Positions 7,742 to 16,288 of a DNA stretch of 64,000 bases are shown piece after piece. The DNA comes from Kluyveromyces lactis (Eukaryota > Ascomycota > Saccharomycetes > Saccharomycetales > Saccharomycetaceae). The translations under genes were made by a program, and so were the position numbers. Each line of letters begins with the position of its first letter. Position 1 is the first letter of the stretch. The stretch covers positions 558,001 through 622,000 of the forward strand of contig NC_006040.1 in assembly GCF_000002515.2 (NCBI RefSeq). The letters run 5' to 3'. A model generated the notes under the pieces. The model was not told the origin of the DNA and made no database searches. It worked only from the letters and a program-made list of their open reading frames with translations.

Positions 7742-10453
7742 ATGAGAATGCAAATGAGTATGAATATGTCGCCGAGCGGGAGCACTGCAACCAGCTCACC
7801 AAAGATTGCATCACCTGCCATGTCTAATGTGAACGGCAGTAATGGTGGGCAGCACGGTACCAGCGGTGGTTTTAACACTAATGGCATAACAGGACTGTGT
7901 TTGGAAACGGTTAACAGTCACTGTCTTAATATTAATGGGGTCAAAGGTTTGCGGTGGCAGCGACCCAATTCGATATACGCGGACTTGATGGAACAACCTC
8001 AAGTGAGGGACTCGTGTTTGAACACAGTGGCAATTACAGACTTGAAACCGGACGATTCTACGTTTTTGCTTGATTTAACTAGTCATGGATACCCTTTGAA
8101 AGATTTTCATACCCTTCATGTTTCGTTCCCCAGTACGTTGCTTAGAAGGCCTAGAACCACCTTCCATCAGTTGATTTCCACATTGCATATAGAAACTCAG
8201 GCGCTCTTGAAAGATAGGCTTCTTAGTTCTGATCATATTGTCATTTACGATGAGCATTCAACGCTTCATCGTTGTAATCAGCAGACTTGCTCTGTGATTA
8301 TGAAATTGATACCATTCCTCAATGAGCAAAACCCCTCGTATACGATCAGCTTAATCGAAGGTGGACCATCGTCCTTCAATAAGCAACGGTTCCCTCCAAA
8401 TGTGGCGGTACCGTTACCATCGTTCAAAATCAGTCATCCGGAGGATGGGAAGGACAATAATGGCAACAGTAAACATCCTAATTTGAAATTGCATATACCA
8501 CAAGTTGACGAAAGCCAAATTTCTCCAAATTTGATTTCTTCAGCTTCATCAACTAGGATGTTCATACAATCTTTGAAAAGAGATAGTATTCATTATTCTC
8601 CGAACTCGATTAAAAAATACTTCGTCTTTCATACCCCTGAAGTACTGCCCTCTCATGTACCGAGATGGTTGTCACCGTACAACACGAAGAACGACTCCGT
8701 AGTGGAACGTATATTTGAAGACTTCGAGACTTTGGAAGCATTAGAAGTTAGAAGATTAGAGAAGTGTTTGATGGCCACAAATCCTTCTTCTAATGTCAAC
8801 TCCGCTCAAAACAGTAATAATAATAGCAGCGACAACACCAACAACAGTAACAATAACAATGATAATAATAATAATAATAATAATGATACATCTAGCATAA
8901 GGTTGCCAGAAAAGCAATCACCACATACTGAACTTGGAAAAGAGTACTCGTTGCGGAGTCTTCAAAAAGAATATAAACCTAACGGAAATTTGGATGAATC
9001 AGATGACGATACTCTAGTCATGAAACATTCGAACGGTTCTGTGGATGAGAAGTTACGGAGGGATATTAAGGAAGAACTCAACGATTCGAACAAGCACAAT
9101 TTAATAGGAAAATTGAATACCGTTTCACCAGGACTGCTTCCCGTTTTGAAGAACGATGCGGACTCTGGTATCACTGTTGTGTCGAGGAGCTCTCAATACC
9201 CTGATGCCAGTGACATTAACGCTAGTAATTTTAACGAAAAAATGGCAAATTCAGATGAAGAAGTGGTTGAGACTCCGCTGGGCAATTATCAAATGACTAA
9301 AGGGATTCAATCGTTCACCAAGAACAGATACTCCAACATTCTACCTTATGAGCATTCAAGGGTGAGGTTACAACCCTCTCCTCTTGCAGAACAATTGACT
9401 TTGACTTCAGATCAGCTATCTTTACTATCGGCGCCAAAATCTGGTAAATATGACAACCTCACCCCCGGCGGGAACAGAAGACGGGAGTTAGAATTACAAA
9501 CTGTTGACGAAAATGCTGGCTACTTCTCACAGGATAGTTCACCTACTAGATTATATTCACATCCCGCCAATCGGAGTGAAACAACTGCAACTTCTGAAAC
9601 AGATTATGATACGGAACCTTTCAACGATTACTTCAATGCTAACTATTTAAGATTACCACAAATTAACCCTGATTTCAACTACATTGCAACACAAGCCCCT
9701 CTACCATCTACCATCGATGATTTTTGGAACGTTGTTCTTTCTAAAAATCTAAAAGTTATTATATCCCTTAATTCTTATGATGAGTTGGACATGAAGAAAT
9801 GGGATATCTACTGGAACTCAAAATCCATCCGCAAACATGAAGTCAAGGTAACAAATACCTATGAAGATGTTTTTGATATTCCAGGTTGCATTTTACGTGT
9901 CATGAATGTATCGAAATCAGATTCCAGAATTCAATCACCAAATAAAAGAACAAAATTCGACCAACTTCCTGTCAAGAATGAGTCTCGCCCCCATACCGTG
10001 TACCAACTTCAATACACAAAATGGTTAGACTCCTGTGGAATCAACATGAGAGACTTCATTCATATTTATCATATCAAAAATCTTCTCTTGAATGATCCAG
10101 CTTCGCTTTTCAATGCTCTTAACAATAAAACCGAAGATTTTTTGCACACTTATCGCAAATTAGGGTTATTGTCCGTGAACAAAAACAATTCTGGATCTCC
10201 AGTTTTGGTTCATTGTTCTGCGGGTTGTGGAAGAACAGGTGTCTTCATTACCTTAGACTTCTTGCTAGGTGTATTGGACTCACGTTCTAATCAATCAAAC
10301 AAAATCGATGTATGGAACATGTCAGCGGACTTGATTTTCATTGTTGTTAATGAGCTTCGCAAACAGCGGATCTCCATGGTGCAAAATTTAACTCAATATT
10401 TAACGTGCTACGAGAGCATGTTGGAATTTTTCTATTTGAAGGAGCACATATAA
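7742..10453 (+). CDS. PTP2: Tyrosine-specific MAP kinase phosphatase Ptp2
   Basis: Predicted 903-residue protein tyrosine phosphatase. In S. cerevisiae Ptp2 dephosphorylates the MAP kinases Hog1 and Fus3 in the nucleus. The P-loop HCSAGCGRTG has catalytic Cys825. Other conserved blocks are SFTKNRYSNILPYEHSRV, YIATQAPLPSTIDDFW, TKWLDSCGI and LRKQRISMVQNLTQYL. These, and IHYSPNSIKKYF before the catalytic domain, match Ptp2 rather than Ptp3. The N-terminal third has a rhodanese-like segment (FLLDLTSHGYPLKDFHTLHV). It is longer than S. cerevisiae Ptp2 (750), through an N-terminal extension and a linker with an Asn run at about 357-382. NPT1 is its neighbour in S. cerevisiae too. ATG at 7742. Confidence 0.93.
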   Translation: MRMQMSMNMSPSGSTATSSPKIASPAMSNVNGSNGGQHGTSGGFNTNGITGLCLETVNSHCLNINGVKGLRWQRPNSIYADLMEQPQVRDSCLNTVAITDLKPDDSTFLLDLTSHGYPLKDFHTLHVSFPSTLLRRPRTTFHQLISTLHIETQALLKDRLLSSDHIVIYDEHSTLHRCNQQTCSVIMKLIPFLNEQNPSYTISLIEGGPSSFNKQRFPPNVAVPLPSFKISHPEDGKDNNGNSKHPNLKLHIPQVDESQISPNLISSASSTRMFIQSLKRDSIHYSPNSIKKYFVFHTPEVLPSHVPRWLSPYNTKNDSVVERIFEDFETLEALEVRRLEKCLMATNPSSNVNSAQNSNNNSSDNTNNSNNNNDNNNNNNNDTSSIRLPEKQSPHTELGKEYSLRSLQKEYKPNGNLDESDDDTLVMKHSNGSVDEKLRRDIKEELNDSNKHNLIGKLNTVSPGLLPVLKNDADSGITVVSRSSQYPDASDINASNFNEKMANSDEEVVETPLGNYQMTKGIQSFTKNRYSNILPYEHSRVRLQPSPLAEQLTLTSDQLSLLSAPKSGKYDNLTPGGNRRRELELQTVDENAGYFSQDSSPTRLYSHPANRSETTATSETDYDTEPFNDYFNANYLRLPQINPDFNYIATQAPLPSTIDDFWNVVLSKNLKVIISLNSYDELDMKKWDIYWNSKSIRKHEVKVTNTYEDVFDIPGCILRVMNVSKSDSRIQSPNKRTKFDQLPVKNESRPHTVYQLQYTKWLDSCGINMRDFIHIYHIKNLLLNDPASLFNALNNKTEDFLHTYRKLGLLSVNKNNSGSPVLVHCSAGCGRTGVFITLDFLLGVLDSRSNQSNKIDVWNMSADLIFIVVNELRKQRISMVQNLTQYLTCYESMLEFFYLKEHI
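8808..8886 (+). repeat. AAT/AAC trinucleotide tract in PTP2
   Basis: An in-frame Asn-rich tract (mostly AAT and AAC, with Ser, Asp and Thr interruptions), about 26 codons, in the linker before the phosphatase domain. It is the kind of tract that varies in length between strains. Confidence 0.8.
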
Positions 10454-10538
10454 TTATATCTACGTAAATATACAACGTTATGCTAGCAGCATTTCATTCA
10501 AAATGCCTACTTAATGCGATTTAATTATAATTAATGCT

Positions 10539-13500
10539 TTATTGATGAGGTTTAATCGACATGAACAGCTGCAGGTTTTCCATAAGCACAGGATCCGCAG
10601 ACAAAATGAGTTTCTGGAACGAAGTATCATCCATTTGACTTTTCAAATAAGACAACGTATCTGAAATAAATCCTTTAATACTAACATTATGAGCTGGATC
10701 ATTTTTTTTGATTAATTCGTGAAGTCTAGCTTGTTCACAATTTGTATCAGAAGAAGAATCTGGGTCTGATAAGTGGTACTTTTCACAGTCGCCTGAAAAA
10801 CTTTCGTTGATTTCTTCTAACGATTCAACCCATATCGAGAGAATCACTTTAAACTCAAGCAAATAAGGGGTCGCACCAGTTTTCAAAAGTGAGGAGATGC
10901 CAAGTAAGTGAATTTTTTTCAGTTTTGGATCATAAACAGAACCGTAACACTTGCACCATATTTCGAAAAACGTTTTGAGCACGTCATCTAAAGAAGTCTC
11001 ATTTGTCACTAACTTACGCTGACTTGCAGGGAGTCTAGAATTTTCCAGAGGTCCGTCAATACTTTTTAAATAATCAGACAATAAATTTATGATATTCTGT
11101 GGGCCATTGAATGATATACGTGCCAATATCTGGAACAATTGACTCGCTTGATATGCAGATAATTGCTCTTGTAAGAAAATTGCATTGAAAATACTCTTGA
11201 AAACGGAATTGTTTGAAAAGTAGAATAGTAATGACATCTCATTTTCTCCTTCATCTGAAAGTGCCAAAACATCCCATATTTCCAAAAGTATGGTATACGA
11301 GTCGTCACGTAAAAGTAACAAGTAGCTTGCAGCATGTTTTAAGATTTCAGTAAAAGCAGGATAGGAATAAAATTCCTGCGCGGGCAACAAAATGGCGTAA
11401 CTTTTTAAGATCTCCAAAGAAATAGGCAACAATTCTGTCTGGTTCTCCACGCAATGAAGTAGGAATGGGCTAGCGTTCAAAAATCTCCCATCAAGTGATT
11501 TCTCCGTAGGATCGTAATTCTGTAGAAGTGAGTGCCATAGTTCTAAACCATCCTCTAGAAGTAGTGAAGTATGTGGTGAGTTTGGGTTGCAGGCAGCCTC
11601 GATTATGGTTAATGAAATGTCCCAGGTTGCGTAAGAATATTTCCCTAAAGAAATCGATAAATACCTCAGCAAGCGAAGTAGAACATTTGCGAGTATTGAT
11701 TCAGTTGGTTCATTACAAGCAAGCTGCCAAAACTCAGGGACAATCTCAAGTATCTGCATTAGGAACTGTTTATTCACAAGCGGTTTTGTTTGGATAATCA
11801 AATCTGTAAGTGTGTTTAATACGTATAATCTAGTCTCTGTTAAGGAAACATCAGGTAAAAGCTGCTGTAAAAAGATTACAACGAAGCTTTCCAAATATGG
11901 CTCGAATATGGATTTATTGAAATCCCAGTCATCAATCATTGTTCTAAACGCTTGTACAATTGATAATTGTACGACTTTGTCCGATTCTGTTTTGAACATA
12001 TGTAAGAAAAATTGGTAACACTGTTGCTTAGAATGATCCGAAGATTTAGTGACCCAGGCATCAATAATCAAAGCAACTCTCCTTCTGATAATTCTCAGTT
12101 GATCGGGCGAAGAATTGGATTTTGATGCTTCTGGCAAGAAAACCGTTTCCAAAAGCCTGTTGAAATCCACCATATCAGTGATTGCATGCGAGCTGAGTTG
12201 AAAAGCACAAAACAAGGCATCCTTCTTCAAAAAATCATCGATCGAGTCAGATAATTGAGCGGCCTCTGAGTCAATCTTATTTAAAAGATAAGGTGTTAAA
12301 AGATTCTGAAAGGAGTCGATTAGGTCTTGGAAAAAATTTTCAGCACAAGGCCTGATTTGATATTCGTAACTAGAACTCATTTGTTCATTTACCCATTCCT
12401 CAGGATCCAGAGACCATGCTTCCAAGTCTGCTGGCCGTAATCTCAAATACCAATCAATCAATAAGTCTATTAATTTCTTTACAAGATCTTCGGAGAGGAA
12501 TTCGGTGGTTAATTTATGAATAGCAGCATCCACTTCAGATTTATCACTTCTAACTTTGATGGTTACAGCACCCTTTTTGGTGATAAAATTAATAACTTTC
12601 TTCAATATTGAAAACCCTCTGATTGCAATCGTTTCCCAGAATCCTGTTTGGGACTCTGTGTTTTCATTATAAACATCAGATGCTCTTTCGATTATCAAAG
12701 TAGTGAATGTTATGAGAATAGTCTTTGATGATGGCATCATTACAAAGTTTGCCGTAGATGCAGAAATAAGATTGAAATACAATTTGCAGTAACATTTGAT
12801 AAACTTTTCATACATATCAACTGTCTTAAAATTGTCATAATTCTTCAATAATAATTGGAAATGCTGTTCAGACAGGGAAATGAATTCGACCACAGACTTG
12901 TCTTTTTGTGGGGATTCATATCCATCAACTGCAACTCTTCTTAAGACCTTTAGGGCCAGATACGATATTTGCAACTTAGATATATCATCACTCTCTAGAG
13001 AGGCAGAATTTGTCCACTTGTTGAAGTAATGCATATAGATCCTGGTTAAAAGTGGAAAAAGTAATGGTATTTTTGATTGCATAGCAGGTCGACATCTCCC
13101 AATTCTGGCAACACCTAGTGTCTTTATTATTTGGTTTAAGTGAATCAAAATGTTGTAGACTTTAACATCATCCTTCCATACAGATTCGTCATTTAGAAGT
13201 AACTCTACCTGTTCAAATAGATGCGGCCATTCGACAGGGAAATCGATTCGCGCTACTCTAGCAGTAGCCTGTGCATTTTGTATGGCTAATTTATCATTTG
13301 GTTCATCTATCATACCGAATAATCTATTACGGATTTGCTGTTTCTCATCCTTAGTAATAGCATTTATTCTTGTTGATCTCCAATACTTGTCTAATCCGTT
13401 TTTGAACTGAATAATGGCCAACCATCTTACTTGCAAGGATACTGACAGATCCATATAAATCGATTGTAACAAGTAATGGAAACCTGGCAATATCTCCCAA

Positions 13501-13610
13501 GATTTAATCTGTTGTTCTGCCTGCCTTTGCACTTCAGACCCAGCATACTGTGGATTCGATGCTTGTTCTAAAACTTGAACAAGGGCAAGTTCTGTTAACT
13601 GTGTGGACAT
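10539..13610 (-). CDS. KAP120: Karyopherin beta Kap120
   Basis: Predicted 1023-residue importin-beta family transport receptor. In S. cerevisiae Kap120 imports Rpf1 and Swi6 and aids 60S export. The N-terminal importin-N region is clear (about residues 29-105: EVQRQAEQQIKSWE, SLQVRWLAIIQFKNGLDKYW, then the LAIQNAQATARVARIDFPVEWPHL helix pair). The rest is helical and HEAT-like. Length is essentially that of S. cerevisiae Kap120 (1032). ATG at 13608-13610. Convergent with PTP2 (85 bases apart), this interleaves a chromosome XVI-type gene between two chromosome XV-type genes. Confidence 0.93.
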   Translation of the reverse strand: MSTQLTELALVQVLEQASNPQYAGSEVQRQAEQQIKSWEILPGFHYLLQSIYMDLSVSLQVRWLAIIQFKNGLDKYWRSTRINAITKDEKQQIRNRLFGMIDEPNDKLAIQNAQATARVARIDFPVEWPHLFEQVELLLNDESVWKDDVKVYNILIHLNQIIKTLGVARIGRCRPAMQSKIPLLFPLLTRIYMHYFNKWTNSASLESDDISKLQISYLALKVLRRVAVDGYESPQKDKSVVEFISLSEQHFQLLLKNYDNFKTVDMYEKFIKCYCKLYFNLISASTANFVMMPSSKTILITFTTLIIERASDVYNENTESQTGFWETIAIRGFSILKKVINFITKKGAVTIKVRSDKSEVDAAIHKLTTEFLSEDLVKKLIDLLIDWYLRLRPADLEAWSLDPEEWVNEQMSSSYEYQIRPCAENFFQDLIDSFQNLLTPYLLNKIDSEAAQLSDSIDDFLKKDALFCAFQLSSHAITDMVDFNRLLETVFLPEASKSNSSPDQLRIIRRRVALIIDAWVTKSSDHSKQQCYQFFLHMFKTESDKVVQLSIVQAFRTMIDDWDFNKSIFEPYLESFVVIFLQQLLPDVSLTETRLYVLNTLTDLIIQTKPLVNKQFLMQILEIVPEFWQLACNEPTESILANVLLRLLRYLSISLGKYSYATWDISLTIIEAACNPNSPHTSLLLEDGLELWHSLLQNYDPTEKSLDGRFLNASPFLLHCVENQTELLPISLEILKSYAILLPAQEFYSYPAFTEILKHAASYLLLLRDDSYTILLEIWDVLALSDEGENEMSLLFYFSNNSVFKSIFNAIFLQEQLSAYQASQLFQILARISFNGPQNIINLLSDYLKSIDGPLENSRLPASQRKLVTNETSLDDVLKTFFEIWCKCYGSVYDPKLKKIHLLGISSLLKTGATPYLLEFKVILSIWVESLEEINESFSGDCEKYHLSDPDSSSDTNCEQARLHELIKKNDPAHNVSIKGFISDTLSYLKSQMDDTSFQKLILSADPVLMENLQLFMSIKPHQ

Positions 13611-14218
13611 ATTTGAAATCGTTGTTGAGGGTGCTTATTATCTTAGTGCATATACCTTTTCTAGTGGAAGATACTTGCCGAAATATTTCAAGTGACTTAC
13701 CTTGTTCCCACCAATAGTGTTACTGAACCCTGAAGTAGGTTTAGAAATTTCAATTTTCAATTGAATAACAAAGGAAAACTCAAGCCAATAATCGAGGTTT
13801 TAGTTATGTTCTTGATATGCACGAAACTACGTTCGCTGGCACAAATAGACGCGTCCTACTGGGTATCAATTATACCTGATATGTTACAATGGTTTGATTT
13901 TGTTAGTTCATTAGTGCTTTCCCTGTCTAAAATGTTGAAAACCAAAGTGCCAGAGAATTTGGGCAAATAATGACTAAAATCATCACTAACGATATGAAAC
14001 GAATGAACCAACAACGACACAAATGAAAGGAAGCAGTTACGAAGTACAAGAAGTTTCGACAGGTGTATCAAAGTAATAAAAAAGATTAAATTGTATTACA
14101 AATGGATCGTATAGATACCTACAAAAAGCGTTTGTGTTCAATTGAAACACGGTATAGTTAACAAAACCTGGCGTCATATTACAATGAAAAGAATTTCATA
14201 AAATCCGGTTTGGTTCAA
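13611..14218. other. Intergenic between KAP120 start and NPT1 end
   Basis: About 600 bases, the upstream region of KAP120. The frame at 13761-13970 starts at TTG and has no family resemblance. No RNA gene seen. Confidence 0.5.
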
Positions 14219-15502
14219 TTAAGCAGCCCATCTATGAGCTTCATTATCACCTGCATACTTTCTCTCAACATAGCCCAATTCTTCCTTCACTCTACGAACT
14301 GTCTCTGGGTCACCCATATTTTTACCTAAATTATCGGAAATCTTGATGGCATGGTTCCCATTAACCTCCAGTAGTTTTATGACAATATTCAGCGGTTCAC
14401 TTTTCACTGAGACATCAGATTTTCTTTGGAAATCGTTGGTGAAATTCGTACCGATACCGAAAGTTGCCTTTAGACCATGTTTATGAGCCACTTGGGCATA
14501 TTCTATTGCTCGATCTGGGTTAAGAGAGTCTGAATAGCAGATTATCTTTGAGAACTTTGGGAGCTTCAATACGTCATTGTAATGATGAGCGATTTTCTCA
14601 GTGTACAAAATTGGGTCTCCAGAGTCCTGTCTCACCCCAATGTATGCATCTGAATAAGGTGGGTAGAACGATTTCAAGAACGAATCGGTACCAAAAGTAT
14701 CTGTTAGTGCAAGACCCGCATTTTCCATACCAAACGTCTCAATCCAGTAATCCATTGCGTTCTTATTTGCATTCAGATAGTCATTTGTAATGGATGCAAT
14801 ACCCATCATCCACTCATGCGCTACTGTACCGATAGGGTTTACGTTATATTTCTTAGCGAATAACACGTTCGAGGTACCCAATACGTATTTAGACTTATCA
14901 CAATCCTTAGCGGCATTTATGATACCTTGCATGACAAGATCTTGAGTCTTGAAAGATCTACGACGTCTAGTACCAAACTCACTGAATACGATATCGTGAT
15001 CCAAAAGCTTTTTGGCCTTGGCATAAGCTTTCTCGACCTGACCATCGTAAGTCCAATCCGTATCCACGAATTTGAAGTACGCTTCTGACACCAACGCAAG
15101 CACTGGGATCTCGTACCATATAGTCTTGATCCATAATCCCTCAATGGAGATATCCAACTCGTAATGACCAGGTTCACCCTCAATTTCCCTGGCCTCAAAT
15201 TTAATTTCATCCTTTGGATTTACTTCGAACCCACCGTTAGATATAAATTCCAAATATTCCGCTGGCAGGTACGGAATAGCCTCCTTGATGTATTTCAGTT
15301 CCTCAGTAGTAAGTCTTATATTAGCCAATAATAGGAATTGACCCTTCAACCATTCCACAGCTTCCTTATTGAACGTCATCTGAGGCGATCGGTTGGTATA
15401 CTTGTACTTGACTTTGACATCCTTAAAATGTGTATAGACAGCGGCATGCATCGTCAATTTGTACATGTCCGTGTCGAGGAATGAAGTTATAACCGGTTCC
15501 AT
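14219..15502 (-). CDS. NPT1: Nicotinate phosphoribosyltransferase
   Basis: Predicted 427-residue enzyme joining nicotinic acid and PRPP to give nicotinate mononucleotide in the NAD+ salvage pathway (cytosol and nucleus). It supports sirtuin-dependent silencing in yeast. Signatures: TSFLDTDMYKLTM (residues 6-18), YKYTNRSP (33-40), FSEFGTRRRRSF (173-184), NPIGTVAHEWMMG (222-234, His229 being the likely autophosphorylated histidine), RQDSGDP and the phosphate-binding GIGTNFTND. Length matches the family (429 in S. cerevisiae). ATG at 15500-15502. Same strand as KAP120 and NAN1. Confidence 0.96.
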   Translation of the reverse strand: MEPVITSFLDTDMYKLTMHAAVYTHFKDVKVKYKYTNRSPQMTFNKEAVEWLKGQFLLLANIRLTTEELKYIKEAIPYLPAEYLEFISNGGFEVNPKDEIKFEAREIEGEPGHYELDISIEGLWIKTIWYEIPVLALVSEAYFKFVDTDWTYDGQVEKAYAKAKKLLDHDIVFSEFGTRRRRSFKTQDLVMQGIINAAKDCDKSKYVLGTSNVLFAKKYNVNPIGTVAHEWMMGIASITNDYLNANKNAMDYWIETFGMENAGLALTDTFGTDSFLKSFYPPYSDAYIGVRQDSGDPILYTEKIAHHYNDVLKLPKFSKIICYSDSLNPDRAIEYAQVAHKHGLKATFGIGTNFTNDFQRKSDVSVKSEPLNIVIKLLEVNGNHAIKISDNLGKNMGDPETVRRVKEELGYVERKYAGDNEAHRWAA

Positions 15503-16288
15503 TGTGTCTTGGTTTGCTTGTGCTATTATTTTGGATAGATGCCAGACTTTAACATTCTTAAAACCTTTTTACCGCTTCAAAGCATATTATACCTTAATAT
15601 CTCTTATTTTCTTATTCTGAAAAAATGTCAAGCCATCTTCATATTTATATCAGAAAAAAAAAACAAGTCGTGAAAAAGTGACTTCGGGTGGGAAAAGGAA
15701 GACGAAGCTGCTGTTGGAAAAAATGGGAGAAAATATTACCGTTTTGTACGTGCGTTTCTATGTGATTCTGATAAAAATGGATAAAGTGTGATTTAGCATG
15801 CACACCGCTCTCTATAAAATGGTGACCAGCAAAAGGATGACATGAGAATTTGCTCAACAAAGTGGATTGGTCTGTGACTCTACTGGGAAGCAACATACAA
15901 GTGGATTTGTGAGTCACTGGACTAGTGGTCATGGTATTGGTAGTTTGAAAACAGATATAATATTAATTTTAAAGCGTTGTATAAGACGTATTCTACCGGG
16001 AGAAGTGGAGCGATGTCAGTACATCCATGGACTTGGGAATGCGATGGTGGAACTATGTTTCATAACATCTGCCTTAATTTGCTTTGGAGGTGATTTCCTT
16101 CTTTTTGATCTCTGTCGCATTAGTTTTTTGTTTTATTTTACAGTTATTAGATTATTTTATTTTCCATATTTAATCTGTCATCGAGTATTTTTTCTGTCAG
16201 TGACAGAATAAATAATTAAATGGAGGGTTGTTTAAATATTCTCTGTATTATATACACATACGTATGTTCGAGTCAATGTATAAAACAT
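15503..16288. promoter_or_regulatory. NPT1 upstream region and NAN1 3' flank
   Basis: About 790 bases without a gene. It holds TGAGTCA (15910-15916), a Gcn4/AP-1-type heptamer about 410 bases upstream of NPT1, and a 17-base palindrome at 16192-16208 downstream of NAN1 (listed separately). The 95- and 114-codon frames here have no family resemblance. Confidence 0.5.
16192..16208. repeat. Perfect palindrome TTCTGTCA-G-TGACAGAA
   Basis: Two 8-base arms around one central G, about 80 bases past the NAN1 stop. It could be a dimeric protein-binding site. A transcript hairpin is unlikely with a one-base spacer unless the inner pairs open. Function unknown. Confidence 0.6.

Noticed and set aside
13761-13970. 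69-codon frame between KAP120 and NPT1
   Set aside because: It begins at TTG, has no family resemblance and lies in the KAP120 upstream region.
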